64,000 nucleotides of DNA from Gluconobacter cadivus (GCF_015244745.1 NZ_JABCQI010000009.1:1-64000), one strand, 5' to 3'; shown: positions 8,751 to 17,358, numbered from the stretch's first letter. Notes: a model not told the origin generated them from the sequence alone. Made by a program: numbers and translations.

Positions 8751-9839
8751 ATGGCCGATCTTCTCTTTTCCCCGAAATTCGTAGGCCCCATGCGGCTCGA
8801 ACACCGCGTCGTCATGGCCCCCCTGACCAGAATGCGTTCTAGCATCGGCAATCTGCCCAACGACCTGATGCTTGAATACTATACCCAGCGCGCCACGCCG
8901 GGTGGTCTGCTCATTTCTGAGGCCTCTCCAGTTGCCCTGACGGGATATGGCTTTGAACGGGCCGCCGGAATTTACGATGACGCACAGATCCCCAGCTGGA
9001 AACGCATCACGGATGCCGTTCACGCCAAAGGGGGACGCATGTTCCTGCAACTCTGGCATGTCGGTCGTCAGTCCGCGCGCAGTCTTCAACCCGGCGGCGT
9101 AGCGCCTCTTGCTCCATCCGCCATCAGAGCGGACGGCACGGCATGGACGCTCAACGGCACAGTCCCCTATGACATGCCCCGAGCCCTGGAACTCAATGAA
9201 ATTCCATCCCTGATCGACGCCTACCGTCAAGCCGCAACACGCGCCCTTCAGGCAGGATTCGACGGCGTGGAAATCCACGGCGCCAACGGCTACCTGCCCG
9301 ACCAGTTTCTGCAGGACGGTACAAACAAGCGCACCGACGCCTATGGCGGCCCGATCGAAAACCGCGCGCGCTTTCTTCGGGAAATTACTCAGGCGGCCAT
9401 AGACGTATGGGGTGCTGATCGCGTCGGCGTCCGACTCACACCAAGCGGATCTTACGGATCGATGTCCGACAGCAACAGACACGCCACGTTCAGTTATGTC
9501 GCCACGATGCTGGAAAACATGGACGTCGCCTACTTGCACATCGTTCAACCACGGATCGGCGCGGATGCAGAACCCGATCCGGTCGACGTGTCTGTCCTGC
9601 GTCCTCTGTTTTCTCGAACCATCATCGCAGCAGGCGGTTTCACAACCGAAAGCGCGGAAAGGCTTCTGGAATTCAAGGACGCAGACCTGATCGCATTCGG
9701 ACGCGCTTTCATCGCCAATCCGGATCTGGTCTTGCGGCTGCGAAATCACTGGCCATTAAATCGATATGACCGTTCAACTTTTTATGGTGGGGACTGTCAT
9801 GGCTATACGGACTATCCGGCGTTTAGAGAAAAATTGTAA
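8751..9839 (+). CDS. Old yellow enzyme family ene-reductase (FMN, NAD(P)H)
   Basis: A 362-residue TIM-barrel flavoprotein of the classical old yellow enzyme class, which reduces activated C=C bonds of enones, quinones or nitro compounds. FMN and substrate motifs visible are VMAPLTRMRS (the threonine tuning the flavin), the LWHVGRQS segment, HGANGYLPDQF (substrate-anchoring His/Asn pair) and DAYGGPIENRARF, with phosphate-binding GRAFIANPD near the end. ATG 8751 is preferred over TTG 8742. The divergent LysR gene and its dyad are probably its control. NemA-like activity is plausible, but the substrate is not determined. Confidence 0.94.
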   Translation: MADLLFSPKFVGPMRLEHRVVMAPLTRMRSSIGNLPNDLMLEYYTQRATPGGLLISEASPVALTGYGFERAAGIYDDAQIPSWKRITDAVHAKGGRMFLQLWHVGRQSARSLQPGGVAPLAPSAIRADGTAWTLNGTVPYDMPRALELNEIPSLIDAYRQAATRALQAGFDGVEIHGANGYLPDQFLQDGTNKRTDAYGGPIENRARFLREITQAAIDVWGADRVGVRLTPSGSYGSMSDSNRHATFSYVATMLENMDVAYLHIVQPRIGADAEPDPVDVSVLRPLFSRTIIAAGGFTTESAERLLEFKDADLIAFGRAFIANPDLVLRLRNHWPLNRYDRSTFYGGDCHGYTDYPAFREKL

Positions 9840-10200
9840 TTAAAGGACGTCATTTTTAATGTTTTGCCTTGGCAGACTTCAATGTTCATGACCTCCATTG
9901 TGAAACAATTTTTTAGAGGAGAATCGAAAACCCCTTTGATTTTGGATACGGCCCTATAATCCTTTAGCTACGATCGGCACACAAACACGCTTCATTTAAC
10001 ACTAAGGCAGATCATCGAAATATTTGTAAGAGCACGATCATGGAGATCCGGAGGTAAATTGACTGACGATATCCAAAAGTAGTCTTTATCCTGAAAATTA
10101 TAACAAACCCACGCTGTGTTATGATAAAAATACATTACTATAAATTATTTCCGATTATTTTTTGGTTCGATTTTCCCAATAATTAAAATATATTATAAAG
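9840..10200. other. Gene-free spacer at the left edge of the A+T-rich island
   Basis: No convincing coding frame, tRNA or terminator was found on either strand. The base composition drops from the G+C-rich old yellow enzyme gene to strongly A+T-rich sequence across this stretch, marking the left border of an island that runs to about 14.05 kb. Confidence 0.6.
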
Positions 10201-11292
10201 TTACTTAGTTACCGGTATGGTCACGATGGCTCCTGGTGGTTGTGTGGTTTTTGATAATTCTAAAAGCATTTGCGTAATTGTAAATGCTAATTTGCTTTTA
10301 AAATCTTTCCGGTCTATCCAGTAGTAATATTTATCATAGTATATAGAAACAAATGAATTTTCTATTTTTTTTCTGCCATATTTTATTTTTATGAGGGGTT
10401 TTTCTTCATAATCTAAATCCATAGATGTTCCGCCTGCTGAAAATTCATCTTCTGGAATATTTATTTGGTAGGCAACTTGACCCAGTATTGATAACATACT
10501 ACGAGATAAAATATTGATTTCGCCTGGATTTGGGGTTCCAGAGCCATAAACGACTTCCATGCGTTTATAGTTAGGAGAGAAATTCAATAATTTTTTGGTG
10601 GTTTGTGTAATTTTTTCTAAATTTGGATTCGATGTCGGATATATATTCAAAAAAACATGACTCGCTCCAGAGGGTTTCCCTTTAAATTTAGGAAATTGTT
10701 GAAGCTGAATCTCTAATAATCCTGATGCTTGAAGTAACCTTAAATCATGTATTAATTCGAAGAATTCATCGGTATTATAAATTGTATTATTGTCTACATC
10801 TCCGTTTCTTCTTGAGAAGGGTCTATTATTGCTCATTGAATTAATTGATTGAGCTGAAAGTTGCAATAAAATATCAATTGGTAACCCTCCCATCGCAAGA
10901 GGCAGCAAACTGGCTGGAGAAAGAGGACTCAAAAAACTGTGTGCGTAAGCATCGCCTGTCACGGGTTGAAAAGTAAACGTTGGGTTCTGTTGTAATTGCG
11001 TCGATACGCCACCGTTGGGGCGAATAGGAAAAGTGTCTGAGGCGACGCCGAGAAAGGCATTTTGTTGGAATTGATAGCCTGAAATTAATTGTGTTGTGTC
11101 TAGAAGACCTGGAGTATCGGCATATCTAAGTCTAATAAGATTTTGAAGAGTTTGTCTTTTATTTGATTCTATAATTGACACAGAATATTCGTCTTGATCT
11201 TTTCCTAGTCTTTGTGATCCTATACTGTAGCAACCACCAAGGCTAAAACAAAAAAACACAATAACTATTTTATCTAATTTTAACATAATCAA
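10201..11292 (-). CDS. A+T-rich predicted lipoprotein of unknown function
   Basis: A 363-residue protein with a lipoprotein signal: a basic start, a hydrophobic stretch and the lipobox SLGGC near residue 21. The mature N-terminus contains ESNKRQTLQNLIRLRYADTP followed by GLLDTTQLISGYQ, a pattern shared by a widespread family of uncharacterised bacterial lipoproteins in which a conserved block xQxLxNLxRLRYxDxP follows the lipid anchor. The C-terminal half has many Lys/Tyr residues (KYYYWIDRKDF). Codon use is far more A+T-rich than the host genes, indicating transfer. Start Met1 or Met3 cannot be separated. Function is unknown; an outer-membrane location is inferred. Confidence 0.8.
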   Translation of the reverse strand: MIMLKLDKIVIVFFCFSLGGCYSIGSQRLGKDQDEYSVSIIESNKRQTLQNLIRLRYADTPGLLDTTQLISGYQFQQNAFLGVASDTFPIRPNGGVSTQLQQNPTFTFQPVTGDAYAHSFLSPLSPASLLPLAMGGLPIDILLQLSAQSINSMSNNRPFSRRNGDVDNNTIYNTDEFFELIHDLRLLQASGLLEIQLQQFPKFKGKPSGASHVFLNIYPTSNPNLEKITQTTKKLLNFSPNYKRMEVVYGSGTPNPGEINILSRSMLSILGQVAYQINIPEDEFSAGGTSMDLDYEEKPLIKIKYGRKKIENSFVSIYYDKYYYWIDRKDFKSKLAFTITQMLLELSKTTQPPGAIVTIPVTK

Positions 11293-11546
11293 TCCTAAAA
11301 TATAGTAAATTTGATTTATGAATATATTTTGAGATGCTCATGAAATATAACCATAAATTATTGTCAAGGTATTTTTACATTTATTTGTAAATTTATTGAG
11401 AAAAATCTTATACTAACTTGTTGTTTTTCTATTGAAAATTAGATATCAAAATTATTACGAGATGAGATGGATATTCATCATTCCTATGTATTGCAATATA
11501 ATAAACTATGATAATTAACAATATTATTATATGTTGGGTATTTATA

Positions 11547-11594
11547 TTTTAGCGCAATAAGTTTTTATAAAAATAATGGCTTATTGCGCTAAAA
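11547..11594 (-). terminator. Strong hairpin 3' of the small lipoprotein gene
   Basis: A perfect 15-bp inverted repeat, TTTTAGCGCAATAAG at 11547-11561 and its complement at 11580-11594, with an 18-nt A+T-rich loop. It begins 14 nt beyond the stop codon of the minus-strand gene at 11609. The position and stability suggest a rho-independent terminator; the A/T ends of the stem would supply the U-tract in either direction. Confidence 0.7.
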
Positions 11595-11608
11595 TTTTTA
11601 GATGATTT

Positions 11609-12034
11609 TTACCAGCCCCAGCCTGGGCCAAAACCGTAATCTGGGCCAAAGCTCTCCCCCCAGGGCCCCCAGTCTCCCCAGTTCCATTGGGCATCTTGGT
11701 AGTCTTCAGCAGTCATTTGTTGTTCGTTGGCGATATTCTGTTGTTGTTGATACGCTAAATAGCGACCGTAAGCGGCTTGGTTTCCAACATATAGACAACC
11801 ACAAACTGTCGGATCGGCGTAGACATAGGTTACTGTGCTCCCGTGTATCCGGCGTATAAAATGATGTGACGGGAGTTTTTTGAGCATAGCAATCTGCTGA
11901 GGCGTTGATGCGGGTTTCATCAGAAACCCTGCTGCAGCAAGATGGTCGTCTTTTTGAGTGGTAATTTGCTGCGGCGATTCACAGGCAGACAACGCGACCA
12001 TGCAAAAGAGTGAAGTTAAAATGGTTTTTCTCAT
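11609..12034 (-). CDS. Small Trp/Gly-tailed lipoprotein
   Basis: A 141-residue predicted lipoprotein with lipobox LSAC near residue 18. The central part (DDHLAAAGFLMKPASTPQQ, MLKKLPSHHF, TYVYADPTVCGCLYVGNQ) resembles uncharacterised lipoproteins common in Acetobacteraceae and other alphaproteobacteria, with a CGC cysteine pair. The C-terminus is a low-complexity tail of Gly, Trp, Pro and Phe (WGDWGPWGESFGPDYGFGPG). Its base composition is closer to the host than its island neighbours. An AGG-type ribosome site precedes the ATG. Function is unknown. Confidence 0.82.
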   Translation of the reverse strand: MRKTILTSLFCMVALSACESPQQITTQKDDHLAAAGFLMKPASTPQQIAMLKKLPSHHFIRRIHGSTVTYVYADPTVCGCLYVGNQAAYGRYLAYQQQQNIANEQQMTAEDYQDAQWNWGDWGPWGESFGPDYGFGPGWGW

Positions 12035-12176
12035 TATTAAACCTCCGTAAATAAATGCTCATATTGGTTGCCATGCAGATCGTTAGATTGCGGCATTGAT
12101 ATCTATGTAAAAAACGTCCTAAAGTTCCCTCGGGGCCTAATTTTTTCAAAAAATTTGGAAAATATAGAAAGAATTT

Positions 12177-13694
12177 TTATTCTTTGCCATGTGTTTTATG
12201 GTTTTGGTCGATTTTCTCGAAAAGAGATTCCATTATGGGAAGTTTCTTATTACCGTAACCTACACCTAAAGAAACATGCATTAAAATTCTTTCTGGATTA
12301 GATAGAAAATGCTCTACATTCCCACTATTTAATGATTTGTTATCAAGTACCGATATATTGACATTTTCATTCTGTGTGGTCACATAATTCATAACGGGCT
12401 GATCGCCGAAGCGATCAATTTCGTGTTGACGTGTGAGTCTTCCTACAGAACATATCATATCAAAAATTTTCTTTGTTTCGCCATGGTCGCTAAAGATCAT
12501 AATCCCAGAGGTGGCTTTCCAGAATGGGAGGGTACCTATTTCACTGTTCCTTGCAAACATCCAACCACCGAACCAGTTAGTCCCAATATCCCATTCGCTT
12601 TCATCTATTTTTTTTACGGAACAATTTGCTTCTCTGTAAAGACAGAAATCTTCAGAACATAGGGCATCTTTAATAATTTTATTAACATCACCTCCAACAA
12701 TAATATCAGTATCTAAGTAAAAAATAGGATTATATTTCTCTACATCATAAAGATATATTTTATATCTTTCGAAGATAGGGTTTTTATTTGAGCATTCCTT
12801 TACTTCGATATTAAACTGAAAATCAAGTGGGAGAAATTTTAAAGTATCTTCTTGAGATCGGTCTGATATTAAAAATATTTTACCAGAATATAATCCAAAT
12901 TTTCGTAGAGAAATTATCGATAGTGCCGCGCATTTATAATATTCATCTGATCCAAATACACAAAAATATACTAATGGATTTAGTTTTAATAGTGATCTCT
13001 TCCTTTTGAATGAGTCTAGAATGTATATTTTATTTTTTCGTAAATCCCTTAATAATAATGGCCCTGGTCTTCCGCTAATATTGTATGTTTCAAAATTACA
13101 ATCTACAAATGTTTCTGAATTAATTTTATTGAAGTTTTTAAAAAAAACCTCTTTTCCGCTGCTTTGTTCAATCCACGTTTCGTTCTTGGCCTCTTGAAGC
13201 CAACTAAAGGTATCCCAAGAAAGAAGAGCAAAATTTTCCCAAGAAAGAAGATTTGTTGTGTTAAATTTAATTTTTCCTTCCAGTTCAGCTGTTAAATTAA
13301 ATCCGGATAAGTTAAAAGATATTCCATCCTCTAAACTTCCACCTATATTAACTAATATTGGTTTTTCTTTTGAGGAAAATTTAAAATTTTCTTTTATTCC
13401 ATCAGTTATGAGAGCATCCAATTCTGATAAATTGTTCTTTCTTAAAAACCAAACTCCGTCCGTTACCTGATATATAAGAAGAGGATTTATATTTTTGTTG
13501 GGATCATCATGGTAAATATTTCCATCCTGAGAAACACATAAGATGGTTTTATGAGAAGAAACGACTATCGAACAATCTGATTCAGTAATATCGTGCAGCC
13601 AGCTAAAATTTATTTTCTTTGATTCAAGAGAATTAAAATTATCTTCTTTTGTCTGGTGTTTTTTATTTTTCTTTGTGAAATTAAAAAACTTCAT
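12177..13694 (-). CDS. GT8-like glycosyltransferase with an unassigned N-terminal domain
   Basis: A 505-residue A+T-rich protein. Residues about 240-480 look like a GT-A fold transferase: VYFCVFGSDEYYKCAALSI at the start, FYLDTDIIVGGDV with the metal-binding DTD at 328-330, GWMFARNSE and ATSGIMIF, then DQPVMNYVTTQ and a late MHVSLGVG. This fits GT8-like or related nucleotide-sugar transferases acting on surface polysaccharide. The first 240 residues match nothing I recognise and contain repeated small beta-rich motifs (LLSWENFALLSWDTFSWL). Acceptor and sugar are unknown. It sits alone between A+T-rich spacers, consistent with recent acquisition. Confidence 0.8.
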   Translation of the reverse strand: MKFFNFTKKNKKHQTKEDNFNSLESKKINFSWLHDITESDCSIVVSSHKTILCVSQDGNIYHDDPNKNINPLLIYQVTDGVWFLRKNNLSELDALITDGIKENFKFSSKEKPILVNIGGSLEDGISFNLSGFNLTAELEGKIKFNTTNLLSWENFALLSWDTFSWLQEAKNETWIEQSSGKEVFFKNFNKINSETFVDCNFETYNISGRPGPLLLRDLRKNKIYILDSFKRKRSLLKLNPLVYFCVFGSDEYYKCAALSIISLRKFGLYSGKIFLISDRSQEDTLKFLPLDFQFNIEVKECSNKNPIFERYKIYLYDVEKYNPIFYLDTDIIVGGDVNKIIKDALCSEDFCLYREANCSVKKIDESEWDIGTNWFGGWMFARNSEIGTLPFWKATSGIMIFSDHGETKKIFDMICSVGRLTRQHEIDRFGDQPVMNYVTTQNENVNISVLDNKSLNSGNVEHFLSNPERILMHVSLGVGYGNKKLPIMESLFEKIDQNHKTHGKE

Positions 13695-13796
13695 TTCATC
13701 GTCTTTCTTCTAATAATTTTTCTTGAATCTAAAACTTTTTTAAATTCTGAGCAATAGCTTCATAGTTTTCTAAAAAATATAAATGACTAACCTGTA

Positions 13797-13955
13797 TTAG
13801 TTAACAAACGGGCGAGCTTTGTGCACGAGGTGTTCAATTGCCTGCGGATTCGAAGCGCCGTAATACGCTATAAAGTCTACACCTGATCTTTCACACCTTC
13901 TTCAATTTTGCGGCCGCGAAGCTTTGGATTGCGCCTTTTGCCAATGTGTTTTGGG
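13797..13955 (-). pseudogene. Frameshifted C-terminal gene remnant
   Basis: Inside an otherwise A+T-rich spacer this stretch is more G+C-rich. Read on the minus strand it gives KHIGKRRNPKLRGRKIEEG in one frame, breaks near 13890, and continues in another frame as VDFIAYYGASNPQAIEHLVH and KARPFVN followed by a natural TAA stop at 13797. No start codon is present. It looks like the 3' end of a degraded gene, perhaps mobile-element derived; the family was not identified. The rest of the spacer (13695-13796 and 13956-14067) shows nothing. Confidence 0.5.
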
Positions 13956-14067
13956 TTTCTCTAATTTTTGCAAAAATCATATAAACTTTGAAGCGTGGCT
14001 AGGGAGATATAATTTTCTTTTATGAGTTTTCTTCGATAAAATTGCATTTTTATGGAAGGTTTGAAAA

Positions 14068-14556
14068 GTGGCTATTAAAGATCCTGTTGTGATTGAGCAT
14101 CTTAATACGCAGCTCACGAATGAATTGACGGCAATAAATCAGTATTTTCTTCATGCCCGCACACTGAGGCATTGGGGTGTGACCCATTTGGGAAAAAAAG
14201 AGTATGACGAATCCATTGAGGAGATGCGTCATGCGGATTGGCTGATCGAGCGTATTCTGTTTCTCGGAGGGCTGCCGAATGTGCAGCGTCTGAACTCTAT
14301 CCTGATTGGGCAGACGGTTCAGGAAATTCTTGAATGTGATCAGAGGCTGGAAGAAAAAGCGATTCAGGATCTGCGCGAAGGTATCGCTTATTGCGAGAGT
14401 GTCCGTGATTATGTGTCACGAGATCTGCTTCTGAAAATCCTTGTCAATGAAGAAGAGCATGAGGATTTCATTGATCGCCAGTTCGACCTGATCAAGCAGA
14501 TCGGGATTGAGCGTTATATTCAGAAAAACTCTGCTGCGGCTCCCGATCAGGACTAA
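14068..14556 (+). CDS. bfr: Bacterioferritin
   Basis: A 162-residue 24-mer iron-storage haemoprotein. The ferroxidase ligands can be aligned with E. coli Bfr: the Glu in TNELTAINQYFLHAR, Glu and His in IEEMRHADWLIERILFLGG, the later Glu in QRLEEKAIQDL, and Glu/His in NEEEHEDFID. The methionine in EEMRHAD matches the haem-ligating Met52. The start is GTG 14068; GGAAGG lies 8 nt upstream. The gene faces bfd, whose product mobilises iron from bacterioferritin, with a shared terminator between. Iron regulation is expected, but no Fur dyad was recognised. Confidence 0.96.
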   Translation: MAIKDPVVIEHLNTQLTNELTAINQYFLHARTLRHWGVTHLGKKEYDESIEEMRHADWLIERILFLGGLPNVQRLNSILIGQTVQEILECDQRLEEKAIQDLREGIAYCESVRDYVSRDLLLKILVNEEEHEDFIDRQFDLIKQIGIERYIQKNSAAAPDQD

Positions 14557-14572
14557 TAGAAGCCGTTTTCAA

Positions 14573-14600
14573 AACAACCCGGCTTGTCCGGGTTGTTTCT
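14573..14600. terminator. Bidirectional terminator between bfr and bfd
   Basis: A perfect 10-bp stem, AACAACCCGG at 14573-14582 and CCGGGTTGTT at 14588-14597, with loop CTTGT, flanked by A's on the left and TCTT on the right. It lies 17 nt after the bfr stop and abuts the bfd stop, so it can serve both convergent genes. Confidence 0.85.
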
Positions 14601-14800
14601 TATGCGGCGTTTAGATGTGTCTGTTCGGAATGGGCTTTCTGCATTGCCGATCTGAGTAGACAGACAATGCCGGGGACGCAGTTGCCGCATTTTGCCGTGC
14701 ATTTTCGGGCTGAATAGATTTCCGCTGGTCGAGACGCTCCGTTGTGGATTGCGATTTCGATATCCTGATGGGACAGCGCGTTGCATGAGCAGACGATCAT
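14600..14800 (-). CDS. bfd: Bacterioferritin-associated ferredoxin
   Basis: A 66-residue [2Fe-2S] protein that reduces bacterioferritin and releases stored iron. The four cysteines are in the Bfd arrangement: MIVCSCNALS at the start, then KCTAKCGNCVPGIV with the remaining ligands. A longer frame begins at 14810 in another register and was rejected. It is convergent with bfr. The C-terminal extension after LLRSAM is short and poorly conserved. Confidence 0.95.
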   Translation of the reverse strand: MIVCSCNALSHQDIEIAIHNGASRPAEIYSARKCTAKCGNCVPGIVCLLRSAMQKAHSEQTHLNAA

Positions 14801-14887
14801 GAAAAAGCAAGCCTTCGTTCGCTGGAACCGATTTCAGAAACCTACCTTAAATGCAAATGGTTCGCAAATGCATTTTTGTGCATGCAA

Positions 14888-15352
14888 TTACGCTGAGTCC
14901 TGACTGATCCACCGTTGAACGACAGGACGGATTGCGAAATTGCTCTGGATGCGGACGACGCCCGGAAGGCGTGAGAGTTCTTCTTTATGGATGCGCTCGT
15001 AGTCAGCAAGATCTCGGGCTGCGACATGGAGCAGGTAATCGGCTTCACCTGTCATCAGGTAACACTCCCGAACATCAGGACATTCCCGGATGCGGGTTTC
15101 AAAACGACGGAGCGTTTCGTCTGTCAGGCGTTCAAGCGTGATCTGTACGATAACGGTGGTCAGCTTGTGAGCTGAGCGTTCGTCAATGACCGCGCGATAG
15201 CCACGGATGATGCCGCGTTCCTCCAGTAGGCGAACGCGCCGCAGACAGGCGGACGGAGAAAGCCCGACACGTTGTGCCAGATCAGCGTTGCTGAGGCGCC
15301 CGTCATGTTGAAGGATTCTCAGGATGGATTCGGTGATGCGGTCGACGATCAT
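14888..15352 (-). CDS. Lrp/AsnC-family transcriptional regulator
   Basis: A 154-residue regulator with an N-terminal winged HTH (DGRLSNADLAQRVGLSPSAC at about 17-36, then LRRVRLLEERGIIRGYRAVI) and a C-terminal RAM ligand-binding domain (VIVQITLE, RECYLMTGEADYLLHVAARD). It is divergent from alanine racemase, which suggests that it senses alanine or a related amino acid and controls that gene, as Lrp-type proteins control dad genes elsewhere. The intergenic promoter region (15353-15466) is A+T-rich. Confidence 0.93.
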   Translation of the reverse strand: MIVDRITESILRILQHDGRLSNADLAQRVGLSPSACLRRVRLLEERGIIRGYRAVIDERSAHKLTTVIVQITLERLTDETLRRFETRIRECPDVRECYLMTGEADYLLHVAARDLADYERIHKEELSRLPGVVRIQSNFAIRPVVQRWISQDSA

Positions 15353-15466
15353 GGTGGCATTATCGGTCTATTTTCGCAGAATCGATCATATATTTTTCGC
15401 TTATTGGAATATTATATGATTATCGGGCAGGATATTCTAGCGCACAACGCGATAGTCTCATTTCTC

Positions 15467-16618
15467 ATGATGAGTGCATGTTCTGATCCTTTGTGGCCTT
15501 CTTCTCGTGCTGGAGCCCGTCTGACGGTGGATCTGGGCGCGATCGCCTCGAATTATCGGTATCTTCAGAAACTTGCAGCGGATGCTGCCTGTGCGGCTGT
15601 CGTGAAGGCCGATGCTTACGGACTGGGTATCGAGCGTGTAGCGCCGGTTCTTGAGCAGGCGGGGGCTCGAGAGTTTTTCGTCGCGCATGTTGATGAGGGG
15701 ATCAGGCTGCGTTCCGTGGTTTCGCGAAAGGCCCGGATTACGGTGCTTCACGGCCCGAGACCGGACGCAACGGCAGAGTGTGTGCAATATGGATTGAGGC
15801 CGGTTCTGAACAGCCTTGATCAGATTGCTGTGTGGCGCTCTGAAGCGGTCAAGGCGGGGCGGCCGTTGGAGGCTGCTCTTCAGGTGGATAGTGGCATGTC
15901 CCGGTTTGGGCTTTCTGGCGCCGATCTTGACGTGTTACATGAGGACGGGGCGCTTATGGAGGGGCTGAGTGTCAGTCTGGTCATGAGTCATCTGGCTTGT
16001 GCGGATACGCCCGATCATTCGGCCAATGGCGTCCAGAAACAGCAGTTGCTGGAGATGTCGGCACGGTTGCCGTCTGCACCGTTGAGCCTGTCGGCATCGT
16101 CGGGAATTTTTCTGGGGCCGGACTATCATCTGGATGTCGTTCGTCCTGGAGCGGCACTTTATGGAATTGCGCCGAATCTGGCTGGTCCGAATCCGTTGGA
16201 TCAGGTTGTCAGGCTTCAGGCCCATGTCTTGCAGATTCGTGAAATTCTCCCAGGCGATGGTGTTGGTTACGGGATGACATATCGCCCTGAGCGGCCACGG
16301 AAAATTGCCACTGTGGCTATAGGGTATGCCGATGGATTTTCACGGCGTGGCGCCGGGCAGGGGTGTGCGTGGTTTGAAGACATCTGTCTGCCAATTCTGG
16401 GGCGTGTTTCGATGGATTCCCTGATCGTGGACATTTCGGATGTGCCAGAGGGCATGCTGCGAGCCGATATGATGGTGGATCTGATTGGATCCCGGCGCAG
16501 TGTGGACGACGTGGCGGCGGCAGCGGGGACAATCGGATATGAGGTCCTGACGTCTTTGGGGCACCGCTTTTATCGGGAATATGTTGGAAATGGGGAAACG
16601 TTCCAAAAGGGCGATTGA
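15467..16618 (+). CDS. alr: Alanine racemase (PLP)
   Basis: A 383-residue fold-type III PLP racemase interconverting L- and D-alanine for peptidoglycan or for alanine catabolism. The PLP lysine is in CAAVVKADAYGLG (about residue 45), and the catalytic tyrosine is in GDGVGYGMTYRPE, followed by KIATVAIGYADGFSR. LGRVSMDSLIVDISD is also typical. Two adjacent ATGs at 15467 and 15470 lack a strong ribosome site; a further in-frame ATG lies at 15417, but the conserved sequence begins only at ARLTVDLGAIASNY. The divergent Lrp/AsnC gene favours a catabolic DadX-like role, although no dadA is present. Confidence 0.93.
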   Translation: MMSACSDPLWPSSRAGARLTVDLGAIASNYRYLQKLAADAACAAVVKADAYGLGIERVAPVLEQAGAREFFVAHVDEGIRLRSVVSRKARITVLHGPRPDATAECVQYGLRPVLNSLDQIAVWRSEAVKAGRPLEAALQVDSGMSRFGLSGADLDVLHEDGALMEGLSVSLVMSHLACADTPDHSANGVQKQQLLEMSARLPSAPLSLSASSGIFLGPDYHLDVVRPGAALYGIAPNLAGPNPLDQVVRLQAHVLQIREILPGDGVGYGMTYRPERPRKIATVAIGYADGFSRRGAGQGCAWFEDICLPILGRVSMDSLIVDISDVPEGMLRADMMVDLIGSRRSVDDVAAAAGTIGYEVLTSLGHRFYREYVGNGETFQKGD

Positions 16619-16703
16619 CATTCCAGCATGGAAAACAAGATAGACGAACTGAAATCGGATTATGTCATGATGGCATGGTCTGGCGTAACAAATCGGAATT
16701 CTC

Positions 16704-17150
16704 ATGTATCTCCGTCGTGACAGAGCTTTGACCGCTGTATCCATTATGTTGGACGTCGCTTTCCATGCGGGTCGATCCGGGGTGGTGAGTGGCGCGGATA
16801 TTGCCCGCCGTGGCGATATGCTGCGTCGGGGGATCGAGCCTGTGTTGCAGGGCCTCTCTCGGGCCGGTCTGTTAGCAAGTGTACGCGGGCCGAAAGGGGG
16901 GTATCGTCTTGGCAGGCCTCCGCGGACCATCACGCTGAATGAAATTGTCCGGACTGTTACGGAAGATCCGGAAATGCCCGAAGAGGGCATCAACCTTCTG
17001 CGGGCCAAGGTACTCGAGCCGTTCTGGCAGCAGATGGATCAGGAGGTGTCGGAGAAGATGGCGTCCGTCACGCTGGAGCACCTGCTTCAGAATGCGGAGG
17101 AAGCGGGCATGCAGCGGCCCAGCAGAGCACCAATTTCCTTTTCAATATAA
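16704..17150 (+). CDS. Rrf2-family regulator without cysteines
   Basis: A 148-residue Rrf2 family DNA-binding protein: winged HTH (SGADIARRGDMLRRGIEPVL) and the wing motif VRGPKGGYRLGRPPRTITL. Unlike IscR or NsrR it contains no cysteine at all, so it cannot hold an Fe-S cluster through cysteine ligands. It resembles CymR-type members that sense cysteine metabolism through a partner or metabolite. Its position just upstream of the sulfite reductase operon, with a dyad-rich leader between, suggests control of sulfur assimilation. Confidence 0.88.
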   Translation: MYLRRDRALTAVSIMLDVAFHAGRSGVVSGADIARRGDMLRRGIEPVLQGLSRAGLLASVRGPKGGYRLGRPPRTITLNEIVRTVTEDPEMPEEGINLLRAKVLEPFWQQMDQEVSEKMASVTLEHLLQNAEEAGMQRPSRAPISFSI

Positions 17151-17199
17151 CATTATAAAAAAGTATTTTGAAAAAACTACGAAATGGGTTTTAGAGGAC

Positions 17200-17249
17200 G
17201 GAATATCTTACCATAAGGGATCAATCTTTGATCTGGTATGGTGAGTTCC
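17200..17249 (+). promoter_or_regulatory. Long imperfect hairpin/dyad in the leader of the sulfite reductase operon
   Basis: CTTACCATA at 17207-17215 pairs with TATGGTGAG at 17237-17245 (one G-U), GATCAA at 17219-17224 pairs with TTGATC at 17228-17233, and GGAA/TTCC closes the base. There is no U-tract, so it is not an ordinary terminator. It could be an operator for the Rrf2 protein encoded just upstream or an RNA element of the operon. Confidence 0.5.
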
Positions 17250-17304
17250 ATGTCCTTGGTGTTTCCTTTGCTTGCCGTTTGCAAGCGGGGAGGAGGACGC
17301 ATTC

Positions 17305-17328
17305 ATGACGGGGCCAGCCGCAGGGTAG
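17305..17328 (+). CDS. Putative leader peptide MTGPAAG
   Basis: A seven-codon ORF, M-T-G-P-A-A-G, preceded by a perfect ribosome site AGGAGGA at 17291-17297 with 7-nt spacing and ending in TAG 31 nt before the DUF2849 gene. The strength of the ribosome site for such a short frame suggests a leader peptide or translational coupling element for the sulfite reductase operon. It has no cysteine codons, so classical cysteine attenuation is not indicated. It may equally be chance. Confidence 0.3.
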   Translation: MTGPAAG

Positions 17329-17358
17329 GGTCCGTATTCGTCAGGAAGGTGAGCGCTG

